Positions 1-6,538 of a stretch of DNA of 17,994 nt are shown in pieces. The number at the start of each line of letters is the position of its first letter. Position 1 is the stretch's first letter. The stretch lies in contig DASUZB010000111.1 in the NCBI GenBank assembly GCA_036377075.1, positions 1 to 17,994 on the forward strand. The letters run 5' to 3'. The translations under genes were made by a program, and so were the position numbers. Under the pieces are notes generated by a model. It did not search any database. It was not told the DNA's origin and saw only the letters and a program-made list of their open reading frames with translations. Source of the stretch: DASUZB01 sp036377075. Lineage in GTDB: Bacteria > Actinomycetota > CALGFH01.

Positions 1-11
1 TCGTCGCCAGG

Positions 12-140
12 GGCTCCTCCGTCGCTCCTCCGTCCAGCCAGCGCGCGGCTCCGGCCCACCTCCCTAAACCCAGTGCCTGCGGCTCCTCCGTCGCTCCTCC
101 ATCCAGCCAGCGCGCGGCTACGGGCCACCTCCCTAACCCC
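12..140. repeat. Tandem direct repeat, two 60-bp copies at 69-bp period
   Basis: Positions 12-71 and 81-140 match at 56 of 60 bases by direct comparison. The four differences fall at repeat positions 21, 40, 44 and 57. Each copy starts GGCTCCTCCGTCGCTCCTCC and ends in a CCTCCCTAA run. The 9-base spacer (72-80) partly matches bases 3-11, so the array probably continues left of the window. Both copies lie upstream of the mug start. I see no coding sense in them. The unit itself contains a short internal echo (GCTCCTCCGTC twice). Confidence 0.85.
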
Positions 141-162
141 AAGCCTGAGCCGGCACCAACGC

Positions 163-168
163 TACCCT
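163..168 (+). promoter_or_regulatory. Possible -10 box for mug
   Basis: TACCCT fits the TANNNT pattern. It lies 16 bases before the mug ATG, just downstream of the repeat pair. Transcription would start about 174, giving a leader of roughly ten bases containing the GAGGAGGAGG ribosome-binding stretch. No convincing -35 element is visible 16-18 bp upstream. Confidence 0.3.
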
Positions 169-184
169 CTGCGCGAGGAGGAGG

Positions 185-766
185 ATGGTGGGCGAGCAGG
201 AACGGGCGGGTGGGGGCAGCGCGTGGCGGCCGACGCGCGGGGACGTGGCGGCGGCCGGCGGGCGGCGCCTGCCCGACGTGATCCGGCCCGGCCTGCGGGT
301 GCTGTTCTGCGGCATCAACCCTGGCCTGTACTCGGCCGCGGTCGGGCACCACTTCGCCAGGCCGGGCAACCGCTTCTGGAAGGCGCTGCAGCTCGCCGGC
401 TTCACCCCCGTCCTGCTCGCCCCCGAGCAGGACGGCGAGCTGCCCGACCACGGGCTCGGCGTGACCAACCTGGTCGACCGCGCCACCGCCGGCGCGGCGG
501 AGCTGTCGCCGGAAGAGCTCCGCGCGGGCGCGGCCGCGCTGGCGGCGAAGGTCCAATCGGCCCGCCCGGCCTGGGTGGCGTTCCTCGGCATCGGTGCCTA
601 CCGGGTCGCGTTCGCCGCGCCTGCCGCCGCGGTCGGCCCGCAGCCGGGCACGCTGGCGGGCGCCCGCGTCTGGGTGCTGCCCAACCCGAGCGGGCGGGCG
701 GCCCACTACCAGCTCCCCGACCTGGTCGCCTCGTTCGCCGCGCTGCGGCGGGCGGCGCTGGGCTAG
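185..766 (+). CDS. mug: Mismatch-specific uracil/thymine-DNA glycosylase, Mug/TDG family
   Basis: The 193-residue protein has the two Mug/TDG signatures. GINPG sits at residues 43-47, followed by an FARPGNRFW segment at 58-65. NPSGRAAHY sits at 167-175. In the family the first motif carries the Asn that positions the attacking water, and the second inserts into the helix opposite the flipped base. The enzyme removes uracil or related bases from G:U and G:T mispairs, starting base-excision repair in the cytosol. Length is slightly above the E. coli enzyme because of a basic N-terminal extension of about 30 residues. A GAGGAGGAGG stretch (175-184) abuts the ATG, so the next codon, GTG at 188, could be the real start with better spacing. 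The gene stands alone and converges on the LCP gene. Repair of deamination damage suits a very GC-rich genome, which is inference. Confidence 0.9.
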   Translation: MVGEQERAGGGSAWRPTRGDVAAAGGRRLPDVIRPGLRVLFCGINPGLYSAAVGHHFARPGNRFWKALQLAGFTPVLLAPEQDGELPDHGLGVTNLVDRATAGAAELSPEELRAGAAALAAKVQSARPAWVAFLGIGAYRVAFAAPAAAVGPQPGTLAGARVWVLPNPSGRAAHYQLPDLVASFAALRRAALG

Positions 767-787
767 CTGGCTGAAGCGAGCTAGCCC
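760..787. terminator. Bidirectional hairpin between mug and the LCP gene
   Basis: GGGCTAGCT (760-768) pairs perfectly with AGCTAGCCC (779-787) around a 10-base loop. The mug stop codon TAG (764-766) lies inside the left arm. The LCP stop lies 7 bases beyond the right arm. There is no T-run, as is common in actinobacteria. Position between convergent genes and perfect 9-bp symmetry support a shared terminator. Confidence 0.65.
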
Positions 788-793
788 CGCCGG

Positions 794-1876
794 CTACCTC
801 TGCTGGACCTGGCCGCTGACCGGCTGGTCCTGCCTGAGCGCGTTGAACAGGGCCAGCGCCTTGGTGCGGTCCCACAGCACCACCGAGCCGACCCCCGGCA
901 GCGTCGGCGTGCTGGCGACCGGCACGGTGGTGGCGACCCCCTTGCCCTGGCTCACCGCGCGCATCGCGAACGGGAAGCGGATCAGGTGGTAGATGTGGTC
1001 GCTGCGGTTGACCGCGATGGAGTCGGCGCCGTTGAGGGCGAGCGGCACGCTGTGGAACGGGTTCAGCAGCACCCCCGGGGCGGTCAGCCGGCCGATCAGG
1101 GCGCTCATGAACTGCTGCTGGCGCACCACTCGGTCGAGGTCGCCGCGGCCACCGGCGCGGGTGCGCACGTAGCCGAGGGCCTGGCGGCTGTTGAGCACCT
1201 GGCAGCCGGCCTTCAGCCGGAGGGCGGCCTTGGGGTCGTTCATCGGCTTGGGGATGCACATGCTCACGCCGCCGGCCGCGTCGACCAGCGAGGCGAACCC
1301 GTCGAAGCCGATCTCCATGTAGTGGTCGATGCGGATGCCGGAGACGCCCTCCACCGTCTGGGCGAGCAGCTTGGGACCACCGAAGGCGTAGGCGGCGTTG
1401 AGCTTGTTGCGGCCGTGGCCCGGGATCGGGACGTAGGAGTCGCGCGGCAGGCTGACCAGGGTCGGGGCGCCGCTGCGCGGGATGTGCAGCAGCATCATCG
1501 TGTCGGTGCGGCGGCCGGCCGCCTGGCCGGTCCCGAGCCGCTTGCGCTCCGCGGCGCTCAGGCCCTCGCGGCTGTCCGAGCCGACGATCAGCCAGTCGGC
1601 GCCGGGCGTGGCCGCCGGCCTGCCCGACCAGTCGCTGAGCGCGTCCACCCGGTTGAGGCGCGAGTCCACCAACACGAAGAAGACCATCAGCACGACCAGG
1701 AGCAGCACGAACACCAGCAGCAGGCCCCTGCCCCAGCGGCGCCGGCGGCGCGGCCGCACCACCGTCGGCGGCGGCCCCGAGACCGGTGGCCCGAGCGGCT
1801 CGGTGGGCATTCGGGAGCCCGGCGCCACCGGCTGCGCACGCCGGTCGCGGGCCCACTCCTGTGGCCAGCCGCTCAT
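794..1876 (-). CDS. LytR-CpsA-Psr (LCP) family cell-wall glycopolymer ligase
   Basis: The 360-residue protein has a Pro/Arg-rich cytoplasmic N terminus (1-50), one membrane span (about 51-70) and an extracellular LCP domain. Visible LCP motifs are GSDSRE (99-104), RRTDTMML (122-129), SLPRDSYV (142-149), KLNAAYAFGG (158-167), and an Arg/Asp loop YVRTR...GDLDRVVRQQQF (237-256). In characterised members these Arg and Asp residues bind the polyprenyl-pyrophosphate donor and metal. Such enzymes move teichoic acid, arabinogalactan or capsule polymers from the lipid carrier to peptidoglycan; which polymer applies here cannot be told. I chose the ATG at 1876 because GGAGG lies 6 bases upstream (1883-1887). 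An upstream in-frame start at 2026 would add 50 residues lacking family character. The domain ends without the LytR_C extension some homologues carry. The gene is monocistronic. Confidence 0.9.
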   Translation of the reverse strand: MSGWPQEWARDRRAQPVAPGSRMPTEPLGPPVSGPPPTVVRPRRRRRWGRGLLLVFVLLLVVLMVFFVLVDSRLNRVDALSDWSGRPAATPGADWLIVGSDSREGLSAAERKRLGTGQAAGRRTDTMMLLHIPRSGAPTLVSLPRDSYVPIPGHGRNKLNAAYAFGGPKLLAQTVEGVSGIRIDHYMEIGFDGFASLVDAAGGVSMCIPKPMNDPKAALRLKAGCQVLNSRQALGYVRTRAGGRGDLDRVVRQQQFMSALIGRLTAPGVLLNPFHSVPLALNGADSIAVNRSDHIYHLIRFPFAMRAVSQGKGVATTVPVASTPTLPGVGSVVLWDRTKALALFNALRQDQPVSGQVQQR

Positions 1877-1907
1877 ACCAAACCTCCGTGATCGCCTCGT
1901 TGCGGAC

Positions 1908-1913
1908 ACCCTA
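1908..1913 (-). promoter_or_regulatory. Possible -10 box of the LCP gene
   Basis: On the minus strand TAGGGT lies 31 bases upstream of the ATG at 1876. Transcription would begin near 1901, giving a leader of about 25 bases that includes the GGAGG site. A TTGGAC (1934-1939) could be a -35 element, but the 20-base spacer is longer than usual. Confidence 0.4.
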
Positions 1914-2046
1914 GCGTGCCCGGGGGTACCGCCGTCCAACCGAGCGGCACGGACACGATCGTCGCAGCCGACGGTCAGCATCAGGTCAACGTTGGAGAAA
2001 CTCCTGATCAACAACGCCGGGTCCACCGGCGGCCCAGAAGGCTCTA

Positions 2047-2065
2047 CCTCGACCTGACCTCGAGG
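2047..2065 (-). terminator. Weak hairpin downstream of purH
   Basis: A 6-bp stem (2047-2052 with 2060-2065) and a 7-base loop lie 15 bases beyond the purH stop codon. It is the only symmetrical element I find close downstream of purH. There is no T-run. The rest of the 2066-2080 gap holds nothing recognisable. Confidence 0.3.
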
Positions 2066-2080
2066 CTTGCGCGCGCGTCG

Positions 2081-3613
2081 CTAATGCCGGAAGTGGCGGC
2101 GGCCGGTGTGGAACATGGCCAGGCCGAGGCGCTCGGCGGCGGCCGTGACCTCGGCGTCGCGGACGCTGCCGCCCGGCTGGGCGACCGCGCTGACGCCGGC
2201 GGCCGCCAGCTCCTCCACGCCGTCGGAGAACGGGAAGAAGGCGTCGCTGGCCGCGGCCGCGCCGGCGGCCCGGCCGCCCGCCTTGGCGACCGCGATCTTG
2301 ACGGCGTCGACCCGGCTGGTCTGGCCGGGGCCGACGCCGACGACGCGGCCACCGGCCGCGAGCACGATCGCGTTGGACTTCACGTGCTTGGCCACCGTCC
2401 AGGCGAGCGCGAGGTCGTCCAGGCCGCGCTGGTCGGGCGCCTTGCCGGCGACCAGCGTCCAGCCGCCGGGGTCGTCGGCGGCGACGTCGGCCTCCTGGAC
2501 GAGCAGGCCGCCGGTGACCGAGCGGACCGCGAGCCGCGGCTCCGGGCGCGGGAGGGCGACCTCGACCAGGCGCAGCGAGCGCTTGCCCGCCAGCACCTCG
2601 CGGGCGGCCGGCTCGAAGCCGGGGGCGACCACGACCTCGGTGAACACCTCGGCGATGCGCCGCGCGGTCGCCTCGTCCAGCGGCCGTGACAGCCCGACCA
2701 CGCCGCCGTACGCGCTCACCGGGTCGCCGGAGAGCGCCGCCGCGTAGGCCGCCTCCAGGGTCGCGCCCGGCGCGGCCCCGCACGGGTTGGTGTGCTTGAC
2801 GATCACCGCGAAGGGCCGCGCGGCGTACTCCGCCACCACGCCGAGCGCCGCGTCCGCGTCGAGCAGGTTGTTGTAGGAAAGCTCCTTGCCGGCGAGCTGC
2901 ACCGCCCCGGCGAGGCCGCCGGGGCCACTGGCGTAGAGGGCGGCCGCCTGGTGCGGGTTCTCCCCGTAGCGCAGCGTCCGCGCGCGCCTGCCGGCCAGCG
3001 GCAGGAGCGCCGGGAAGGGCTCGCCGCGGTCGAACCAGGCCGCCACGCGGGCGTCGTACGCGGCCGTGCGGGCGAACGCCTTGGCCGCCAGGGCGCGGCG
3101 CTCCTCCAGGGTGGTGCCCCCGGCGGCCAGCGCGGCGACGACCAGCTCGTAGTCGGCGGGGTCGCAGGCCACCGCGACCGAGGCGAAGTTCTTGGCGGCG
3201 GCCCGCACCATCGCCGGGCCGCCGACGTCGATCAGCTCGACCACCTCGTCCTCGTCGGCGGTGGGGTCGGCGGCGGCCGACTCGAACGGATACAGGTTGC
3301 AGACGACCAGGTCGAACGGCTCGATCCCGGCCGCGTCGAGCTGCTCGAGGTGGTCGGGCCGGCGGCGGTCGGCGAGCAGGCCGGCGTGGACCGCCGGGTG
3401 CAGCGTCTTGACGCGGCCGTCGAGCAGCTCAGGGGTGCCGGTGACGGCCTCCACCTGGGTCACGGCAAGGCCGTGGCCGGCGAGGACCGCAGCCGTCGAG
3501 CCGGTCGAGACGACCTCGACCCCGGCCTTGTCCAGCGCCGCGGCGAGCGCCTCGAGGCCGCCCTTGTCGTACACCGACACCAGCGCGCGGCGGATGGGCT
3601 GACGGTCACTCAC
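2081..3613 (-). CDS. purH: Bifunctional AICAR formyltransferase / IMP cyclohydrolase
   Basis: The 510-residue length is normal for PurH. The N-terminal MGS-like cyclohydrolase domain (about 1-200) shows STGST (36-40), KTLHPAVHAG (69-78) and the NLYPF motif (106-110). The C-terminal transformylase domain shows RYGENPHQAAALY (215-227), the catalytic pair Lys273-His274 in KHTNPCGA, SDAFFPFSDGVE (456-467), and the usual terminal AMFHTGRRHFRH. The enzyme adds formyl from 10-formyl-THF to AICAR and closes the ring to IMP, the last two steps of purine synthesis. The start is GTG (3611-3613), immediately after the purN stop (TGA then GTG), with AGGAG at 3619-3623 inside the purN end. The two genes are therefore almost certainly translationally coupled. 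Confidence 0.97.
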   Translation of the reverse strand: MSDRQPIRRALVSVYDKGGLEALAAALDKAGVEVVSTGSTAAVLAGHGLAVTQVEAVTGTPELLDGRVKTLHPAVHAGLLADRRRPDHLEQLDAAGIEPFDLVVCNLYPFESAAADPTADEDEVVELIDVGGPAMVRAAAKNFASVAVACDPADYELVVAALAAGGTTLEERRALAAKAFARTAAYDARVAAWFDRGEPFPALLPLAGRRARTLRYGENPHQAAALYASGPGGLAGAVQLAGKELSYNNLLDADAALGVVAEYAARPFAVIVKHTNPCGAAPGATLEAAYAAALSGDPVSAYGGVVGLSRPLDEATARRIAEVFTEVVVAPGFEPAAREVLAGKRSLRLVEVALPRPEPRLAVRSVTGGLLVQEADVAADDPGGWTLVAGKAPDQRGLDDLALAWTVAKHVKSNAIVLAAGGRVVGVGPGQTSRVDAVKIAVAKAGGRAAGAAAASDAFFPFSDGVEELAAAGVSAVAQPGGSVRDAEVTAAAERLGLAMFHTGRRHFRH

Positions 3614-4249
3614 TCAGGCTCCTTTGCTCACATGGCCAGTCAGGATGCGCGCGTGGCGGCCGTCGAGGAGGACGCGGTCGTGGGCGACCAGCCGCACGGC
3701 GGCGGGCAGCAGCCGGTGCTCCTCGCGCTTGATGCGCTCGTGCAGGGAAGCCTCGTCGTCGTCCGGCTCGACCGTGACCGCCGCCTGGAACAGCACCGGC
3801 CCGTGGTCGACCTGCTCGTCGACCAGGTGCACGGTGCAGCCGCTGACGCGCACGCCGTAGGCGAGGGCGTCGCGCACGGCGTGGGCGCCGGGGAAGGCAG
3901 GCAGCAGGCTGGGGTGGGTGTTGACGATGCGGTCGGGGAAGGCGCGCAGGAACCCTGGGCCGAGGATGCGCATGAAGCCGGCCAGGCACACCACGTCCGG
4001 GCGCGCGGCGGCGACGGCCGCCTGCAGCGCGCGGTCGAAGGCGGGCCGGTCGGGGTGGTCGGCGAGGCGGACCACGGCGGTCGGGACGCCGGCACGGCGC
4101 GCCCGGTCGAGGCCGCCCGCGTCGGGCCGGTCGCTGGCCACCAGCACCACCTCGACCCCGAAGCCGGGGTCGGCCGCCGCGTCGAGCAGCGCCTGCAGGT
4201 TGGAGCCCTGCCCGGACAGCAGCACTGCCGCCCGCCTGACCTCCGCCAA
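3614..4249 (-). CDS. purN: Phosphoribosylglycinamide formyltransferase 1 (GART)
   Basis: The 211-residue protein transfers formyl from 10-formyl-THF to GAR. Visible motifs are LSGQGSNLQAL (11-21, phosphate loop), LAGFMRIL (89-96), and VNTHPSLLPAFPG (109-121) carrying catalytic Asn110 and His112. HLVDEQVDHGPVLFQ (141-155) carries the catalytic Asp, probably Asp148. The start is TTG (4247-4249), supported by AGGGAGG about 4 bases upstream. No ATG in frame lies closer. The gene leads the purN-purH pair, so both folate-dependent formyl transfers of the pathway are expressed together. A start-stop pair (ATG TAA, 4265-4260) overlaps the beginning of the ribosome-binding site; see findings. Confidence 0.96.
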   Translation of the reverse strand: MAEVRRAAVLLSGQGSNLQALLDAAADPGFGVEVVLVASDRPDAGGLDRARRAGVPTAVVRLADHPDRPAFDRALQAAVAAARPDVVCLAGFMRILGPGFLRAFPDRIVNTHPSLLPAFPGAHAVRDALAYGVRVSGCTVHLVDEQVDHGPVLFQAAVTVEPDDDEASLHERIKREEHRLLPAAVRLVAHDRVLLDGRHARILTGHVSKGA

Positions 4250-4394
4250 GGTGCCTCCCTTACATGAACGGTCGGTGGCCCTCCCCTACGACGTCCACGC
4301 TACTAGGTCCGGCCGGCGCGCGGTGGGCCACCTCGCTCATGCCGGTGATTAAGGATGCTGCGCGTTCGTGCCGAGATTGCTGCCAGCCGTGGCA

Positions 4395-4430
4395 TATGAT
4401 TCACTGCGCCGACCTGCAACGACGCAGTGA
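4395..4430 (+). promoter_or_regulatory. Promoter-like -10 box with adjacent inverted repeat in the purN/DUF2752 divergent gap
   Basis: The 291-bp gap (4250-4540) separates divergent purN and the DUF2752 operon. TATGAT (4395-4400) matches five of six bases of the classic -10. Directly after it, TCACTGCG (4401-4408) and CGCAGTGA (4423-4430) form a perfect 8-bp inverted repeat with a 14-base spacer. This places it over the expected transcription start, so it could be an operator or a 5'-end RNA hairpin. A leader of about 130 bases would follow. No clear -35 is seen. On the minus strand TAGCGT (4297-4302) is a possible purN -10. I see no gene in the gap. Confidence 0.45.
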
Positions 4431-4540
4431 GTCGACGCACCAGCGGGGCCACTTCGGACGCCCGGCGCTGGTCTTGGAGGCCCCACGGACCCGCCGCCGT
4501 GTGCGAACCTTCGCGGGTGATCCGGAACGAGTGGAGCAAG

Positions 4541-5014
4541 ATGCGCATGCCGGACCAGCAAGTCGCTGGAGAGGCCGCGTCGCCGGCGTGGCCGACCGGC
4601 GCTCCTGCGCTGGCCTGGCGGCCCAGTTCGACGGCTGAGCGTCTCGGCCTCACCTGCCTGGCCGCCGCGGGGGCCTCGTTCGTCTACCCGGCGCTGAGCC
4701 GCGTCACCGGCCTGCAGGCACCGTGCCTGCTGCGGCTGCTCACCGGCATCCCGTGCCCGTTCTGCGGGATGACGACGGCGGCCACCTCGCTGGCGGCCGG
4801 GGAGCCGGCCGCCGCGCTCGCGGCCAACCCCTTCGTGCTGGTGCTGGTCGCCTTCACCGGGTTGATGGCCGCGCTGATGCTGGCGCGGGCGCTGGGGCTG
4901 GCACGCCCGCCCCAGCCCTGGTCGCCGGCGGCGCGGCGGGCCGCCTGGCCGCTGGGGGTGGTGCTGGCCGCGGCCAGCTGGCTCTTCCAGCTGCACCGCT
5001 TCGGGCTGATCTGA
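4541..5014 (+). CDS. DUF2752 family membrane protein
   Basis: The 157-residue protein carries the DUF2752 hallmark CPFCGMTTAATSL (72-84), followed by a GEPAAALAANPF segment (87-98). It has predicted membrane segments near 34-50, 98-118 and 135-152. The family has no established function that I know of. The paired Cys (C72, C75) facing the membrane interface suggest metal binding or a redox or structural role, which is inference. I chose the ATG at 4541 with GGAG at 4533-4536; the ATG two codons later (4547) has a less cramped spacing and is equally possible. The first 33 residues look disordered. It is first in a same-strand series with the DUF4870-like and RDD genes (gaps of 58 and 65 bp), so the three are likely co-transcribed. 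Confidence 0.85.
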   Translation: MRMPDQQVAGEAASPAWPTGAPALAWRPSSTAERLGLTCLAAAGASFVYPALSRVTGLQAPCLLRLLTGIPCPFCGMTTAATSLAAGEPAAALAANPFVLVLVAFTGLMAALMLARALGLARPPQPWSPAARRAAWPLGVVLAAASWLFQLHRFGLI

Positions 5015-5072
5015 CCGCGAGGCAACGCCGGCGCGTCGACGACGCCAGCCGAGCCGATAACGAGGAGGACGC

Positions 5073-5696
5073 ATGAGCGAGGGGACCCCTCCCCAGGACC
5101 CGAACGAGGGTGGCCAGGGCCAGCAGGGTGGCGGGCAGTGGACGCCGCCGCCTGGTGGCGGCCCCTACCCGCCGCCGGGCGCACCGCCGCCCGAGGGCGG
5201 CTACCCGCCTCCGCCGCCCGGCTACGGGCAGCCGCCGAGCGGTGGGTACGGCCAGCCGCCCGGCTCGACGCCGCCCCCGCAGGGCTATGGGCCGCCGCCG
5301 GGCCAGCAGCAGCCGGGCGGGTGGGGCGCGCCAGGGCAGAACTGGGGCCAGGGCGGCCCGCCCCCGGCGGGCGGCAGCGGCCTCGACCAGAACGTCGCCT
5401 CCGGCCTGGCCTACGTGCTGACCTTCATCACCGGGATCATCTTCCTGCTCACCGACAAGCGCCCCGAGGTGCGGTACCACTCGATGCAGGCGATCTTCTT
5501 CGGGGTCGTCTGGCTGGTGATCTCCTTGGCGGGCCGGTACATCGGCATCGGCCTGCTCGGCCTGCTGTTTTGGCTCGCCTCGATCGGCATGTTCGTCCTG
5601 TGGATCGTGCTGATGATCCAGGGCTTCCAGGGCAACCACTTCAAGCTGCCGGTGCTCGGCGACCTCGCCGAGCAGCAGGCGGCCAAGCCGATGTAG
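5073..5696 (+). CDS. Tic20/DUF4870-like membrane protein with Pro/Gly/Gln-rich N terminus
   Basis: The 207-residue protein has two parts. Residues 1-102 are low-complexity Pro, Gly, Gln and Tyr (repeated GYGQPP and YPPPPPGYG motifs) and must be disordered. Residues 105-200 form a compact membrane domain with three or four helices (about 109-127, 138-155, 157-184). It has the family-like signatures FLLTDKRPEVRYHSMQA (124-140) and KLPVLGDLAEQQA (191-203), as in DUF4870/Tic20-like (COG3296) proteins. The biochemical role of bacterial members is not known to me. GAGGAGG lies 4-5 bases before the ATG. The gene is the middle of the likely operon, and its neighbour RDD protein has the same tail style. 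The tail is probably cytoplasmic and could mediate clustering or binding, which is inference. Confidence 0.85.
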   Translation: MSEGTPPQDPNEGGQGQQGGGQWTPPPGGGPYPPPGAPPPEGGYPPPPPGYGQPPSGGYGQPPGSTPPPQGYGPPPGQQQPGGWGAPGQNWGQGGPPPAGGSGLDQNVASGLAYVLTFITGIIFLLTDKRPEVRYHSMQAIFFGVVWLVISLAGRYIGIGLLGLLFWLASIGMFVLWIVLMIQGFQGNHFKLPVLGDLAEQQAAKPM

Positions 5697-5761
5697 CGGC
5701 GAGCCGATACATACGGGGGGCACGAACAAGGCGCGCCCTCTACAGCGCAAGGAGAACGAGG

Positions 5762-6400
5762 ATGTCCCAGGGATACGGGCCACCAGACCCCAACCAGCCG
5801 AGTCCGGGCCAGCAGCAGCCGTACGGCCAGCCGCCGCAGCCCTACGGCCAGCAGCCGCCCGGATACCCGCCGCCCAGCTACCCGCCGGCCCCGCCCCCCG
5901 GCTACGGGCAGCAGCCGCAGCAGCCCTCCTACAGCCCGGCGATGGACCAGCCGGGCACGTACATGGGCCGGCAGCTCGCCAACTGGTTGCAGCGCGTCGG
6001 CGCGGCCCTGATCGACTACCTGATCACCGGCATCCCGGTGATCATCATCCTGATCCTGGCGGGCGCGATCTTCGGCGGCAGCGACTCGGGCGGCGCCCAG
6101 GCCGGGGCCGGCGCGCTGATCGGCCTCGCCTACCTGGGATCGTTCGCGCTGGCCATCTACAACCGGGCGATCATGCAGGGCCGCACCGGGCAGAGCTGGG
6201 GCAAGAAGGCGCTCAACCTGCGCCTGGTCCGCATGGCCGACGGCCAGCCGCTCGGCGGCCTGATGTGCTTCGTGCGCGACATCGTCCACGTGCTGGACGG
6301 CATCTGCCTGATCGGGTACCTGTTCCCGCTCTGGGACGCCCGCAGGCAGACCTTCTCCGACAAGATCATGAACTCGGTGGTCCTCTCCGAGGCAGCCTGA
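5762..6400 (+). CDS. RDD family membrane protein with Pro/Gln/Tyr-rich N terminus
   Basis: The 212-residue protein starts with about 65 disordered residues of YGQPPQPYGQQPPGYPPP type. The RDD domain follows, with QRVGAALIDYLITG (77-90), which supplies the conserved Arg and Asp, then helices near 82-104 and 115-134. The loop GRTGQSWGKKALNLRLV (140-156) and the terminal DARRQTFSDKIMNSVV (192-207) follow. RDD proteins are small integral membrane proteins; a few are linked to Na+/H+ antiport, most have no known role. I chose the ATG at 5762 because AAGGAG lies 7 bases upstream (5749-5754). The open frame runs further upstream only as a shadow of the preceding gene. It closes the operon, and a strong hairpin follows its stop. 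Confidence 0.88.
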   Translation: MSQGYGPPDPNQPSPGQQQPYGQPPQPYGQQPPGYPPPSYPPAPPPGYGQQPQQPSYSPAMDQPGTYMGRQLANWLQRVGAALIDYLITGIPVIIILILAGAIFGGSDSGGAQAGAGALIGLAYLGSFALAIYNRAIMQGRTGQSWGKKALNLRLVRMADGQPLGGLMCFVRDIVHVLDGICLIGYLFPLWDARRQTFSDKIMNSVVLSEAA

Positions 6401-6416
6401 GCGCGGCGGCGCGACT

Positions 6417-6451
6417 CGAAGGGGGCGGGCCTGGCAGGCCCGCCCCCTTCG
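6417..6451 (+). terminator. Strong hairpin terminator after the RDD gene
   Basis: A perfect 15-bp stem (6417-6431 with 6437-6451) closes a 5-base loop TGGCA, starting 16 bases after the RDD stop codon. The stem contains GGGGGCGGGCC. The sequence after it has only a short TTT. It is the clearest terminator in the window and separates the membrane operon from the exonuclease gene. Confidence 0.85.
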
Positions 6452-6483
6452 GCGTTTGCGGGCCGGTTGTCACTGCCGCCCCG

Positions 6484-6489
6484 TATCCT
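6484..6489 (+). promoter_or_regulatory. Possible -10 box of the exonuclease gene
   Basis: TATCCT fits TANNNT and lies 49 bases before the chosen ATG at 6539. No -35 stands at proper spacing; TTGTCA at 6467-6472 is only 11 bases away. The gene follows a strong terminator, so it needs its own promoter in this gap. Confidence 0.3.
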
Positions 6490-6538
6490 CCGAGATATCG
6501 CTGGTCAGGAGCCTCCTGGCGGGGGAAGGGGAACGGGG

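Noticed and set aside
1877..2026. Longer N terminus for the LCP protein (start at 2026)
   Set aside because: The added 50 residues lack membrane or LCP character and run over the likely promoter. ATG 1876 has GGAGG at ideal distance.
4264..4653. Short open frames on both strands in the gap before the DUF2752 gene
   Set aside because: They have no recognisable domain or composition of a real protein and overlap the promoter region and the DUF2752 start. I treat the gap as regulatory.
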